This document shows positions 1 through 9,578 of a stretch of DNA of 64,000 nt, one piece after another. Position 1 is the stretch's first letter, and every line of letters starts with the position of its first letter. The position numbers were made by a program, and so were the translations under genes. The stretch is from Deltaproteobacteria bacterium (GTDB taxonomy: Bacteria > Desulfobacterota > DSM-4660 > Desulfatiglandales > HGW-15), in NCBI GenBank assembly GCA_019308985.1, contig JAFDHB010000002.1:15838-79837 (forward strand), given 5' to 3'. The notes under the pieces are model-generated. The model did not search any database, was not told the origin of the DNA, and saw only the letters and a list, made by a program, of their open reading frames with translations.

Positions 1-259
1 TAGACATCTCGATCCAAATCCATCATGATTACAGGAGTTCAAAGACCCGTTGTTCGTGGCCAGGAAGTCGCTCCTACGGCGGGACATTGCCTTGCGTCCC
101 TGGAGGAGCAAGCTCTGGCTTGCGATTCGCACCCCATGATCGAGGCTTGCGTTACGACCCTTAGAACAGGGCGCGAAGGAAGATATGTTGATCTTATAGG
201 TGTTAGACCTGCGCATTTTGCGAGCGTTTATAAGACCAATCGTTTATAAGACTAATAAT
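1..259. other. leading non-coding stretch, no gene recognised
   Basis: Short open frames exist here, but none has a ribosome-binding site, a recognisable domain or plausible protein composition. The stretch may be the 3' flank of a gene outside the window, followed by the dispersed repeat that starts at 260. Confidence 0.4.
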
Positions 260-412
260 GATGGACTCGTAAAAAGTCAAAATTGGCATGGTAAAGTAAA
301 AAGTTCCAAGTTCAAGGCGCGCGAATCTCGTGTGATGAGGCGTACTTAGTGTACGCCGCAATCACAACGAGGTGAAGCGCAACGCAGAAATTGGACTTTT
401 TACGAAGCCATC
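260..412. repeat. dispersed palindromic repeat family R1, copy A
   Basis: A 153-bp element bounded by imperfect inverted ends: GATGGACTCGTAAAAAGTC on the left and GACTTTTTACGAAGCCATC on the right. At its centre is a 7-bp hairpin, GGCGTAC-TTAGT-GTACGCC. Related copies occur at 39320-39505 and 61340-61527, a diverged copy at 13539-13679, and a solo end near 3731. It has no coding capacity, so it looks like a MITE-like or REP-like intergenic repeat. Confidence 0.8.
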
Positions 413-441
413 AATAATGGAGAGGGAAAGGAGGACACATC

Positions 442-756
442 ATGTTTGATCTCATAAAGAAGACGATGCTTACGGGCATAGGCCTCGCTGTTATCACCAA
501 GGATAAGGTCGAAGACCTTGCCAAGGAAATCATAGATAAGGGCAAAATGTCGGAACAGGAAGGCAAGGAGCTGATTGACGAACTCCTGAAAAAATCCGAA
601 GATGCCAGGAAAGACTTTGAAAACAGGGTAGAAGAGATAATCCATAGGGTGTTGAAGAGGGTCGACGTGGCCACAAAGGAGGATTTGGACAAGCTGGAGA
701 AAAAGATCAAGACCTTGGAGAAGAAGGTCTCAAAGGATACCAAGAACAGCAACTAG
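442..756 (+). CDS. phasin-superfamily-like helical protein
   Basis: A 104-residue, highly charged and almost wholly helical protein. A short hydrophobic N-terminus (residues 3-18) is followed by Lys/Glu-rich amphipathic helix, with coiled-coil heptads around residues 75-100 (EEDLDKLEKKIKTLEKK-like pattern). Proteins of this size and pattern are often called phasin-family or PHA granule-associated, and they often sit just upstream of ubiB-type kinases, as here. Phasins coat storage granules, but the family is loosely defined and no PHA synthase gene is in the window, so the role is open. AAAGGAGG about 8 bases upstream of the ATG supports the start. Confidence 0.7.
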   Translation: MFDLIKKTMLTGIGLAVITKDKVEDLAKEIIDKGKMSEQEGKELIDELLKKSEDARKDFENRVEEIIHRVLKRVDVATKEDLDKLEKKIKTLEKKVSKDTKNSN

Positions 757-925
757 TTTCTACACTTTGCCGGGCTGGTAGATCTATCCCTTGATCTGCT
801 TGGGGACGGGGATCAATCAAACGTCCCGCAGCGAAGGGACCGAAATTTTCTGTTTTGCTGCCTATCAGAGCGGAAGAAAGTGTGGAAGCGATGAAGGGAT
901 GGATGAAGTGGGAAGGGACAGCCTC

Positions 926-2620
926 ATGCATGTTCGAAAGATAGGAATAATAGGAAGAACGTATCGCCACGTACAACGATACCGCCAAATATTGACTGTC
1001 CTCTTCAGGTATGGATTCGGGGATCTTGTCGACGTGCTCAAGATCGAGCAGTATATCGAAATAGGCCTCCAGATGATCTCCCGAAAGCGGAGGGAAAAGA
1101 TAGAGACCCTTTCCAGGGCCGAGAGGGTCAGGATGGCCCTGGAAGAACTGGGGCCAACCTTTATCAAAATGGGGCAGTTCCTTTCCACCCGCCCTGATCT
1201 CTTACCCGTAGAGTTCATCAAGGAACTGGAAAAGCTCCAGGATCATGTTCCGCCGGTGGAAAAAGGCGAAGAGGAAAAGATCATTGAAATGGAACTTGGC
1301 GCACCGGTAAAGGACATTTTCATGGATTTTGATGAGACTCCCCTGGCATCTGCGTCCATTGGCCAGGTCCATTTTGCTCGCCTCATGGATGGTGATGAAG
1401 TGGTTGTCAAGGTGCAACGTCCCAATGTCAGAAAGACAATTGAAGTGGACCTGGAGATAATGCTCCACATCGCCACCCTGGTGGAGAGACATTTGAAGGC
1501 CGCAGAAATCCATCGACCGACAAGACTGCTAGAGGAATTTGCGCGCACCATAGAGAAAGAACTGGATTACACCTTTGAGGCGGCACACGTGGAAAGATTC
1601 GCCATTCAATTCATGGGCGACCCGACCATATACGTCCCAAAAATCTATCGTGAAACCACCACGAGACGCATCTTGACCATGGAATACATCAAGGGTATCA
1701 AGGCCTCTGACATAGATAGATTGGTTCAAGAGGGTCTCGATACGCGCGAAATCGCACGCAGGGGTTTTGACCTGATCCTGAAGCAGATCTTTTTGCACGG
1801 TTTCTTCCATGCTGATCCCCACCCGGGAAACATCTTTATTCTCCCCAACAACGTCATATGCTACCTGGATTTCGGGATGATGGGAAGGATCAGCAGAAAG
1901 ACTAGGGAGAACTTCGCCGACCTGGTCATGGGCATCGTCAGGAGGGATGAGGTAAAGGCCACAGATTCCTTTCTCAGGCTTACTACCAGCAGGGATGAGC
2001 CGGATCGTGAGGTCCTGGAGCGAGACATGGCGGACTTCATAGATCGCCATTTTTACAGGCCTCTCAAAGACCTGGATCTCATGAAGATACTTCACCAGCT
2101 CCTGGAGATCGGCGCCAGGCACAAACTCATAATTCCCCCGGATCTCTTCCTCATGATAAAGGCCCTTGGAAATGCGGAAGGGCTCGGTCGAAAGCTCGAT
2201 CCTAACTTCGATGCAACAAGCCAGGCCGCACCCTTTATCAAACGAGTACAGATGGAGAGGTTGCATCCCGGGCGCATAGGCTCGGACCTCCTTGATTCGG
2301 GGTTGGATTTCCTTCACCTCCTGATGGAGATACCGGGAGAGGTCCGCGATATCCTTAGACAGGCCAGGCTTGGAAAGATAAAGTTGGAGTTTGAGCACAG
2401 GGGTCTGGAGCCCATGCTTTCCACCCATGACCGAATAAGCAACAGGCTGGCCTTTGCTATTGTTCTGGCATCCCTTATCATTGGTTCTTCCCTGATCGTA
2501 CTGTCAGATATACCCCCAAAATGGCACGGGATACCCCTCATCGGCCTCATAGGCTTTCTCATCGCCGGCGTGATGGGTTTCTGGCTTCTTATAACCATTT
2601 TGAGGCGAGGCCGGATGTAG
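926..2620 (+). CDS. ubiB: ABC1/UbiB-family atypical kinase
   Basis: A 564-residue membrane-anchored protein-kinase-like ATPase of the UbiB/AarF/ABC1 family, which supports synthesis of quinones and other isoprenoid lipids. Visible family marks are the KxGQ segment ([15 protein letters not shown], about residue 80), the Ala-rich nucleotide loop ASIGQVH (about 143), the lysine of VVVKVQRP (about 162), the catalytic-loop DPHPGNI (about 297) and the DFG-equivalent YLDFGMMG (about 314). Two hydrophobic C-terminal segments (about 505-560) form the membrane anchor. The start at 926 is chosen because GGAAGGG lies 8 bases upstream and homologous sequence begins there; the frame stays open upstream to 791. 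No other quinone-synthesis gene is adjacent. Confidence 0.9.
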   Translation: MHVRKIGIIGRTYRHVQRYRQILTVLFRYGFGDLVDVLKIEQYIEIGLQMISRKRREKIETLSRAERVRMALEELGPTFIKMGQFLSTRPDLLPVEFIKELEKLQDHVPPVEKGEEEKIIEMELGAPVKDIFMDFDETPLASASIGQVHFARLMDGDEVVVKVQRPNVRKTIEVDLEIMLHIATLVERHLKAAEIHRPTRLLEEFARTIEKELDYTFEAAHVERFAIQFMGDPTIYVPKIYRETTTRRILTMEYIKGIKASDIDRLVQEGLDTREIARRGFDLILKQIFLHGFFHADPHPGNIFILPNNVICYLDFGMMGRISRKTRENFADLVMGIVRRDEVKATDSFLRLTTSRDEPDREVLERDMADFIDRHFYRPLKDLDLMKILHQLLEIGARHKLIIPPDLFLMIKALGNAEGLGRKLDPNFDATSQAAPFIKRVQMERLHPGRIGSDLLDSGLDFLHLLMEIPGEVRDILRQARLGKIKLEFEHRGLEPMLSTHDRISNRLAFAIVLASLIIGSSLIVLSDIPPKWHGIPLIGLIGFLIAGVMGFWLLITILRRGRM

Positions 2621-2636
2621 GCCAAGACAGGCTGGA

Positions 2637-3371
2637 CTATTCTAACCCGAGTTCCGAGATCACCCCCTGGACAAATTTGAAGCCATCCGGCTGATAAGCT
2701 GGTAGATCCCAGGGCATCTCCCTCAGGGCGCGCACGATCGAAGGCAACTGGTCAAAAGGTATGGCCACCAGTTGATATCCCTCTGGAAACAGTTTTCTGC
2801 GCTTCATGCCGTGGCCGAGTCCTGTTGCGCTATAATTTAACTCCCCGGATAAATAGGGGTAGACAAAAATCCATGCACATCCGATTACGGCAGAATATCG
2901 GCTCGACCACATCGTTCCTGTTCGATAGCTCAAAGCTCTGAGCAAAATCTCCGTTTGATCCGGCCTGGAAAGACAAATCAAGACGTCAGGGTCATATTCA
3001 AATTTGTGCAGGGGGGCAAAAAGCGTGTATTTTACAACGCCTTTGGCTATCTTGGGAATATAGTGATATACTCGACCTGCCGCACGCGGTGAGTGGAATA
3101 TTTTTAACGCTGCCCCGAACTCTCCATTCAAATAACGCTCCTGTATATCCTTTTGACCCAGTACATAGGCCCCTGCGCTACAAGCATGGTTCTCGCAATC
3201 CGCATAAAAGGCCATCCCCTCCTGTGCCCTTTTTAGCATTTCGCAAAGGGCCAAGTTGCCCTCCAACCTATCCATGGTGCCGGGCAGTTTCGGTGAGAAT
3301 TTCACCCCTATCGGGGGGCTTACGAAATTGAATCTTTCAAACACATCCAGGTCATTGTTGTTGTACTCCAT
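2637..3371 (-). CDS. DUF169 family protein
   Basis: A 244-residue soluble protein with the DUF169 signature: an N-terminal PPIGVKF-type segment (residues 19-25), then conserved cysteines at 43, 59 and 64 (DCENHACSAG), and a C-terminal half rich in short hydrophobic strands. Members are common in anaerobic bacteria and archaea; the cysteine pattern has prompted suggestions of metal or cofactor binding, but no reaction is established. It converges on ubiB with 16 bases between stop codons and appears to be a single-gene unit. No signal peptide is visible. Confidence 0.8.
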   Translation of the reverse strand: MEYNNNDLDVFERFNFVSPPIGVKFSPKLPGTMDRLEGNLALCEMLKRAQEGMAFYADCENHACSAGAYVLGQKDIQERYLNGEFGAALKIFHSPRAAGRVYHYIPKIAKGVVKYTLFAPLHKFEYDPDVLICLSRPDQTEILLRALSYRTGTMWSSRYSAVIGCAWIFVYPYLSGELNYSATGLGHGMKRRKLFPEGYQLVAIPFDQLPSIVRALREMPWDLPAYQPDGFKFVQGVISELGLE

Positions 3372-3973
3372 GCTACCCTCCTGCTTCCTATTACTGGTTT
3401 AGATATGGAGCCGGTCTTCACTATTGGTCCGGCCCTGCCCCCTCTGTTAAAGAGCCAGCAACGGCCCTTGAGGTTTTGACATCCATTGGATCAATCCCTC
3501 AACCTCCTTGAAACGGCCATAGGTAGAGGGAAAGACCTTACCAGCAAAGGGAGCCCCTTTCAAGCTCGATTAAGCTATCAAGTCAAGGCCCTGTTGGGTG
3601 TGGTGATATTTCATCTCTCGGTAGCTTGTTAAGTGAGCCGCAGGTAAGAATTTCTTCATGTTTTTTCAGTGGCTTTGCATCTTTTCCGTTGAAATTACCG
3701 CTCTCATCTCCTATCGTGGATATGAACCTTGATGGCTTCGTAAAAAGTCTGAAAGTGCTCATTTCTGTCATTCCTCCCCGCATCTTAAGTGCGGGATAGA
3801 CTCCGCCAGGAATCCAGTGTGCTGATAGAAGATCATGTTCTCTGGATGCCCGTGTTCACGGGCATGACATGGAGATTTTGTTGATGCTTTGAATGAGGAC
3901 GCATACTCGCAAAATATTTTGGACACCAATGAACGTAGCCGTTGTTTGAGAAAAGCAGTATCATTTTGGATGT
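3372..3973. other. intergenic region with repeat fragments
   Basis: No gene recognised. It holds a solo end of repeat family R1 (GATGGCTTCGTAAAAAGTC, 3731-3749) and two compact hairpins: CCCGCA/TGCGGG at 3777-3795 and GCCCGTG-TT-CACGGGC at 3848-3863. Short frames here have no ribosome-binding site and run through the repeats. Confidence 0.6.
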
Positions 3974-4166
3974 TTGAACCCGAATTTCGCAAGGCTCTTA
4001 GGTAGGGGATCGTTTACGATCCCAAATTCTTCATAATCTTGGCTACTTGTAGGCCTAAAGGCTCCCCTACTCTTGAAAATCAATTCACTAAGAAGGTGAA
4101 TAGAAAAGATCAAAAAGGGTTTGCAATTCTGAGTTTTGTCTCAACCCTTGCGAAATTCGGGTTGAA
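3974..4166. repeat. 193-bp terminal-inverted-repeat element, copy 1
   Basis: Bounded by 21-bp ends (TTGAACCCGAATTTCGCAAG on the left, its near-perfect reverse complement on the right, one mismatch). The same 193-bp sequence recurs in opposite orientation at 8872-9064, and one extra solo end lies at 9509-9528. It encodes nothing evident. The size, clean ends and repetition fit a non-autonomous MITE-type element. Confidence 0.8.
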
Positions 4167-4314
4167 ACGGTGAAGGAATTGATGCCTGGGAGCATATCTT
4201 ACTCTTGGAACCTTGGCATCTTGGATCTTACCCTCTCTTGTCTTCCTCGATGTCAAAAGGGCATACCTTTTCTGAGATATACATCTTATGAAATTCTTGA
4301 AAAGGAGGTTTTCT

Positions 4315-4854
4315 ATGGCTAAGACAATCAGAGAAAAGAAGAGGGAAAAGGTAATCGAAGTCCTGAACAAGGCCCGTGCCATGGAGCTTCAGGCGATCTA
4401 TCAGTACATGAACCAACATTACAACCTGGACGACATGGACTACGGCGAGATGGCGGCCAATATCAAGCTCATAGCAATCGATGAGATGCGACATGGGGAA
4501 ATGTTCGCCGAGAGAATCAAGGAACTGGGTGGAGAGCCCACTTCAGAGCCGGCGGGAAAGACCGTGAGGGGCCAGGAAGTGGAAGCCGTTTTCCCCTTTG
4601 ACATAGACCTCGAAGGCGGCGCAATAAGTGCTTATAACCAATTCCTTCGGGTATGCAGCGAAAGCGGCGACAGCACCAGCGTCAAGCTCTTCGAGGGAAT
4701 CATTGATGACGAACAGGTCCATCTTAACTATTTTGACAGCGTAAACGGTCACATCCAGAAGCTTGGTGCCGCTTACCTGGCAAAGGTCGCAGGGACCCCC
4801 TCTTCCACTGGTTTACAACCCCAGGGGTTTGTCATCAGGGGTGGCGGGCAATAG
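4315..4854 (+). CDS. bfr: bacterioferritin-type ferritin-like protein
   Basis: A 179-residue four-helix ferritin-like protein predicted to oxidise and store iron and protect against oxygen. The di-iron ligands can be placed: E24 (AMELQAIYQY), E57 and H60 (IDEMRHGEMF), E100 (DLEGGAISAY), E133 and H136 (DDEQVH). M58, just after E57, occupies the position of the haem-ligand Met52 in bacterioferritin, which favours Bfr over rubrerythrin; there is no rubredoxin domain. The C-terminus carries a short Gly/Pro-rich tail (residues about 160-179). The start at 4315 has AAAGGAGG 8 bases upstream; a frame open to 4288 is less likely. The gene lies between two inverted 193-bp repeats. Confidence 0.88.
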   Translation: MAKTIREKKREKVIEVLNKARAMELQAIYQYMNQHYNLDDMDYGEMAANIKLIAIDEMRHGEMFAERIKELGGEPTSEPAGKTVRGQEVEAVFPFDIDLEGGAISAYNQFLRVCSESGDSTSVKLFEGIIDDEQVHLNYFDSVNGHIQKLGAAYLAKVAGTPSSTGLQPQGFVIRGGGQ

Positions 4855-4865
4855 TATCGATCCGG

Positions 4866-4889
4866 GCCTTTCCTGGCGACAGGAAAGGC
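4866..4889. terminator. hairpin between convergent bfr and AsmA-like genes
   Basis: A perfect 10-bp stem, GCCTTTCCTG/CAGGAAAGGC, closed by a GCGA tetraloop of the stable GNRA class. It lies 12 bases after the bfr stop and between two convergent genes. There is no T-run on either side, so it would be a non-canonical or bidirectional transcript end, or an mRNA-stabilising hairpin. Confidence 0.55.
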
Positions 4890-4951
4890 TCGCCTCTGAA
4901 GGGCCGCAGGGCATGCTGGGATCGGCTGGTTGAATACAGGAGAATGCTGGA

Positions 4952-7900
4952 TTACTTTTCAGATCTTCCTGACCCCACCCATGTCTGAGGATCGATCATG
5001 GTCATGGGCGTCTTCAAAGTCCTTTTCATTATTCCCACTATTTCAGACCCCACAGCCGTAGGGGAAAGGGGTATCACCATAGGATCCCCTAGGTCACCTG
5101 AAACCCTGACGGGAATGGAGACGAGGGTACCTTCCAGGATGCGTCTGATTATTGGAATTTTCTCGATGATCGCGTCTACTGTCTTCAAGGGAGAAATCAA
5201 GAGGGCTAGGTCCATCTTCCTATTTATCAAATCCAAATGACCTTTTGCGACCATCTTCATAGAAACACTGTCTATGATCGCTTCCTTCATCTCCAATCTG
5301 CCATTCCGAAGTTTTGCCCTTATTGTTATGGATTCATAGGGAAAACCTTCCTTGCTCATATCCGGAACCCGTCCCGCAAAGAGATCTATGACGTTGAGAT
5401 AGGCAAGGACCCGTGCCAAGGGTACATGACGGTAAATGCGTCCATCTCGAGCAAGCATTTCAAAATCCCCTGCTAGAGAGTTCATAAGCTGATCAGTCTT
5501 TCCTTGGCCGGCAATCTTTCCCGTGAAATCGAAAACACCTGTCATGTGTATGTCTCTATTTGACAGGCATTTTGAAGAAGCATCCAGCTCTTCATTCTTG
5601 GAAGCCAGGGCAAATTCTACTGACAGCCCCCCCGGGGTTATCCTTAGAACGCCCGGGGTTGAAACGCCGCACAGGTCGCCCTCGATCACCTCGGCACTGA
5701 TGTGTTGAGGGTTGAAGGAGACATCTACCCGCAGAGGCCGCCAGGTGAACTCCTTGTATTGAAAGTATTTTGCGTTAAACCTGAGCAGTCCATTCACGGG
5801 CAGGGCCCATGATTTTTCCGCCCCCCCGCGGGTGGGTTTCCCTTCTTTTTTCGGCTTTCCAGGGAAGATCCGTTCCACTTCATCCCATTTGAGACCCTCT
5901 GAAGAAAGGTCCATGTCGATAATGAGTGGGTGTCTGGAAAAATCCAGGCTTCCCTTGAGGGTAAGGTGGTTATCTCCCAGGGTCAGGGCAGCCGATCTCA
6001 CATTGACTCGTTTATTCTTTGCCGCTAATGAGAAATTCTCTATTGAAATTGGAGGGGCTGCCTTTATTACCGCCAAGGGAAGAAAAATATCTTTCCCTTC
6101 CAGGCTTCCTGTAGCCGCCGACTTCATGGGCTGATCCAGCAGTACGGTAGTTTGAAAGTCTCCTTTCACCCACCCCCTAAGGAATTCGTTTTTGACAAAA
6201 ATCCTCTCAAGGGTCGAGCCATGCAAAGTGCCCCTATAAACAACATGAATCTTATTGCCTTTCAGCTCAAGATCAACGAATGCCTTGGAATCCTGGTCCT
6301 GGATGAGCAAATTGTCAATCAAAAGCGCCTTCTTCTTGAGACGGAGATCCAGGGATACCTTTGGACCCTCCCCTATTCCCAGATCCCCTGAAAAGGAAAT
6401 AGTCCCATCTCGATCCCATCTTCCTTTGGCCCGGGAAACAGACAGCGGGGCGCGAATTCTGAATCTTGAGGGCACATGAGCCAAGCCTGAAAGCCACTGG
6501 AGCGCTTCTTTCCCCACACTCCCCGTGCAAGAAAAGCGGATATGATGGAGACCTTTAGTGTAGCCAGTGACAGCGGCCGACAACTCCAGAGATGAATCCA
6601 GGACGGCTGTTTGAACCTCTTTCAGCTTGAGGATATCCGGGTTTACTTCGAACAGACCTCGAGAAGCTGTCAGGGGGCCGGGAAGAAGGGGTGAAACCAT
6701 AGAAAGGTCCTTTATCTCGCCCTTTGCGCTGTAGTGCCATTTGTGAGGAGCAAGCACAGGTCCTTTCAGTTTTACGTCCGATAGCAAGGCGATCCCCTCA
6801 ATCCTTTTAAGATCTTTCAGGGCTGCTCCCACCCTTTCAATCGACGAAAGCCAGGCAAAGAGTTCCTCCATGAGTATCATCGTCCTTCCGGACAATACCT
6901 CTATTTGCGCTCCGTTGCGCTGGTAGAGTCGGAGGGAGAAGTCGGAGAAAGAGGATCTTCCAAGCTTGCCGTTGAGGCCTTCCACGCCAAGTTTCTCCCC
7001 GTCGTAGGAAACCTCTCCCCCGCTAATCTCCAGGGGATAGGGGATACCTTTATACTTGGCGACCATGGTTATCTCTGAAACATCCACCCTGACTTTGATG
7101 GAGTCGAGGCTCTCACCCAGGATAAGCCTTCCCTTGGCTTTTCCCTTTAGACGGTGAATTCGATCCATTTGCTCCAAAAAGGCTTTGTTCCTTATTACCT
7201 TTCTGAGAACTGTGGGAGCCTGAGACAGGTCAACTTCGAACTCTGTTTCCAGGTGGAAAGGCGCTTTTTCACCTTCCAGACCCAACCTCATTTTGCCGTT
7301 GTATGCATGAGTGCCCCCGAATCGAGCTTTGAGGCCTGTTGCTTCAAGCAGGCCCCTGGAAAGGGTAATCTCTCCGCCGGCATCTTCCAGATCCCCTTCA
7401 AGACTGGGAAGAAAAAGCTCGGTCCCAATCGCTCCATTACTCAGGTGCACCTTTATGAGCAGGTTCTCCAGTTCTCCCAGATCCTCCGCGGAATCACCAT
7501 GGGTTCGAAGCGTGAACAGGGCTAGCTCCCCACCCTTCACGATACTGAAAATCTCTTGAACAAAGGGTTCATGCCCGGCCAGGGCCAAGGCCGCTTGTCT
7601 GGTCGAGTAAATATCCACATCCCTCCCTTCAAGGTCCACCTTGAACCGCGGAGACCCCACCACCACATCCAACTTTCCGGCTATCTTAAGCCGGGGATAT
7701 TCAAGAATCATTTGGGAGAGAATGACGGATGTTTTCTTTCCCTGTATCCGAAAACCGCCCTTTAAGTCCACGCCTTTTATGACCACGGTCTGATTTCTTT
7801 GCCAAAGCGCCAGATGGGGAATAGAAACCTGAAAATTTGCCCGAAGATCCTTGGGACTCATCATCTCAAAATCGAGATCGAGATTCACTTCCGAATCTAA

Positions 7901-8635
7901 AACACGGATATCAAAACGGGGGGAAAGGGTCTCCCCCAGCACATGTGGACGGAAGCGCTCCAGCTGAATCTGCCCTGTGCCTCTATAATCCTTCGGGTCC
8001 AAGTTTGCTCTCAACGTGAGGCGCTCAAAGAGATTTGAATTGCAGGAGAGATCGACCTTCATGCCGCCGGATTCGGAGGAGGCACGTGCCCCCAACTGCC
8101 CGAAGGTATAAAGAGTCTGCCCGTTCCGTGAAAGTCGCAAAGTACCCTCTTTAATGACGATGACAAGGTCTGGGCTTCGCAAGGACAGATAGGCCAGAAG
8201 GGGTGCAACTCCCCCCATAATTCCCACATCGACAACCTGTTTGTCTGTCGGAGTCTTCCCTTTCCCAGGTTTTTCTGGAAGCGCAATCTTGAAATCCGGA
8301 GATTCCAGCCATATGTTGGCAATGGAAAATTGACCTCTGAAAAGGGGCCAGATTTTCAGACTGAGTTTCAAGGACTTCCACTTACCGTCTATTTTCCCTG
8401 GGATCGAAAAGAGGCCTTGACGTATCTCCACGCGGGGTCGAGGAAGCAACAAAAGCTCAATTCGCTGGAATTCCACCTCACCCCCCACCGCCTGGGAAAC
8501 CTTGACCTGAATCTTCTCCTTTATGGGCGCGATATTGACGAATTTCGGCAGAACAAGAAGAAGGACCAAGAGAAGAATCACTACTGCCCCGCCACCACCT
8601 ATGATCCAGAGCAGCTTTCTTTTATATGCTCTCAT
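4952..8635 (-). CDS. AsmA-family protein (large envelope protein)
   Basis: A 1227-residue protein with one N-terminal membrane anchor (residues about 8-30, GGGGAVVILLLVLLLVLP) followed by more than 1150 residues of alternating beta-strand sequence, typical of AsmA/YhdP/TamB-like proteins. The opening after the anchor (IAPIKEKIQVKVSQAVGGEVEFQRIELLLLPRP in outline) matches the AsmA N-domain; the last about 200 residues, ending near a VSGDLGDPMVIPLSPTAVG stretch, match the AsmA C-terminal domain. Such proteins form periplasmic bridges moving phospholipid between inner and outer membranes. Specific substrate and partners are not visible. It is transcribed alone, towards bfr. Confidence 0.82.
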   Translation of the reverse strand: MRAYKRKLLWIIGGGGAVVILLLVLLLVLPKFVNIAPIKEKIQVKVSQAVGGEVEFQRIELLLLPRPRVEIRQGLFSIPGKIDGKWKSLKLSLKIWPLFRGQFSIANIWLESPDFKIALPEKPGKGKTPTDKQVVDVGIMGGVAPLLAYLSLRSPDLVIVIKEGTLRLSRNGQTLYTFGQLGARASSESGGMKVDLSCNSNLFERLTLRANLDPKDYRGTGQIQLERFRPHVLGETLSPRFDIRVLDSEVNLDLDFEMMSPKDLRANFQVSIPHLALWQRNQTVVIKGVDLKGGFRIQGKKTSVILSQMILEYPRLKIAGKLDVVVGSPRFKVDLEGRDVDIYSTRQAALALAGHEPFVQEIFSIVKGGELALFTLRTHGDSAEDLGELENLLIKVHLSNGAIGTELFLPSLEGDLEDAGGEITLSRGLLEATGLKARFGGTHAYNGKMRLGLEGEKAPFHLETEFEVDLSQAPTVLRKVIRNKAFLEQMDRIHRLKGKAKGRLILGESLDSIKVRVDVSEITMVAKYKGIPYPLEISGGEVSYDGEKLGVEGLNGKLGRSSFSDFSLRLYQRNGAQIEVLSGRTMILMEELFAWLSSIERVGAALKDLKRIEGIALLSDVKLKGPVLAPHKWHYSAKGEIKDLSMVSPLLPGPLTASRGLFEVNPDILKLKEVQTAVLDSSLELSAAVTGYTKGLHHIRFSCTGSVGKEALQWLSGLAHVPSRFRIRAPLSVSRAKGRWDRDGTISFSGDLGIGEGPKVSLDLRLKKKALLIDNLLIQDQDSKAFVDLELKGNKIHVVYRGTLHGSTLERIFVKNEFLRGWVKGDFQTTVLLDQPMKSAATGSLEGKDIFLPLAVIKAAPPISIENFSLAAKNKRVNVRSAALTLGDNHLTLKGSLDFSRHPLIIDMDLSSEGLKWDEVERIFPGKPKKEGKPTRGGAEKSWALPVNGLLRFNAKYFQYKEFTWRPLRVDVSFNPQHISAEVIEGDLCGVSTPGVLRITPGGLSVEFALASKNEELDASSKCLSNRDIHMTGVFDFTGKIAGQGKTDQLMNSLAGDFEMLARDGRIYRHVPLARVLAYLNVIDLFAGRVPDMSKEGFPYESITIRAKLRNGRLEMKEAIIDSVSMKMVAKGHLDLINRKMDLALLISPLKTVDAIIEKIPIIRRILEGTLVSIPVRVSGDLGDPMVIPLSPTAVGSEIVGIMKRTLKTPMTMIDPQTWVGSGRSEK

Positions 8636-8871
8636 TTCGCTATCTTCCCTCCTATCTGAATCCTCTCTTTCTTGAAGTCAAAGTCATATGAAGATCATCT
8701 CTCAAAGGCAGGTATAAAGAATGATAGCGTGGACCTCGCTGGATATCTTGCTGTGGCGCACGCGTCTCGTCTTGTGGACACTATTGCACCGGAGAGACCA
8801 CCTGAGTTGTAGGGCTGGCGCGATGATCTGGAAATATTCGCGCGGACATAAGTTTCACTAGGGAAAACCGG

Positions 8872-9064
8872 TTGAACCCGAATTTCGCAAGGGTTGGGGC
8901 GAAACTCAGAATTGCAAACCCTTTTTAGTCTTTTCTATTCACCTTTTTAGTGAATTGATTTTCAAGGGTGGGGGAGCCTTTAGGCCTACAAGTAGCCAAT
9001 ATAATGAAGAATTTAGGATCGTAAACGATCCCCTACCCAAGAGCCTTGCGAAATTCGGGTTGAA
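8872..9064. repeat. 193-bp terminal-inverted-repeat element, copy 2 (inverted)
   Basis: Same length and near-identical sequence to the copy at 3974-4166 but in the opposite orientation, with the same 21-bp ends. Internal landmarks shared in reverse are the palindromic GGATCGTTTACGATCC core and the AGGCCTAAAGGCT-like segment. The pair brackets bfr and the AsmA-like gene and could support inversion of that 4.7-kb segment. Confidence 0.8.
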
Positions 9065-9443
9065 AAATACCCCTGATTCGAGTTCTCTCATCCATGTTGC
9101 CTTTGCGGGCGAACATCCCAAGGCCGAGAAAAGGATCAAGACGAATAGGTAGCCTATCAATCCTCTTGCCGGTTTTCGTATTATGATCTCCCTTGGATAC
9201 CCTCTTTATAACAAAGATGCCTTGAAAACACCATAATTTCCTTACTCCGCCAACACGGGCGGATGCGAGAAGATTTAGCCCCTCCACATATCCTTAGCCA
9301 TATAGCCTGGTACCAAGGCATATGACGAAAAACAGCCTGTGTCTCCTCGCTCGCCATTCTCCCCTTTAGGAAGAGGGGCGCTGTGCGAAGCTTGCTCCCT
9401 TGTCCTTGGCTTCTTTTCCCTTGACTTGCAAGTCACTTTTCCC

Positions 9444-9500
9444 ATAACGATAAAGATTGTAAACGGAGTTGAAAATTCCGATTACAATCTTTTTCGTTAT
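9444..9500. repeat. 57-bp near-perfect hairpin upstream of helicase gene
   Basis: Left arm ATAACGATAAAGATTGTAA (9444-9462) pairs with 9482-9500 with a single mismatch; inside, CGGA and TCCG extend the stem. It is AT-rich, 80 bases before the helicase start, and flanked by a 12-bp palindrome (9423-9434). It could be a terminator, an operator or the end of a mobile element. Confidence 0.6.
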
Positions 9501-9578
9501 AGATGATCATTGCGAAATTCGGGTCAAAAGATTACACATAACAAGCACGGTACCGCCAAAGAAGTTTCAACTTGTCTC

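Larger units (their letters stand above)
8636..9578. other. 943-bp intergenic region rich in inverted repeats
   Basis: No gene recognised between the start of the AsmA-like gene and the helicase gene. It contains the second 193-bp repeat (8872-9064), a 12-bp perfect palindrome GACTTGCAAGTC (9423-9434), a long hairpin (9444-9500) and a solo repeat end (9509-9528). Any helicase promoter must lie here or in the repeats. Confidence 0.6.

Noticed and set aside
25..249. 74-codon frame at the window edge
   Set aside because: No ribosome-binding site, no domain and low-complexity mix; not distinguishable from chance.
3768..3992. 74-codon minus-strand frame
   Set aside because: Runs through repeat ends and two hairpins; composition reflects the repeats, not a protein.
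9033..9287. 84-codon minus-strand frame ending in QPEFRKALG
   Set aside because: Its C-terminus is the translated end of the 193-bp repeat; no start signal.
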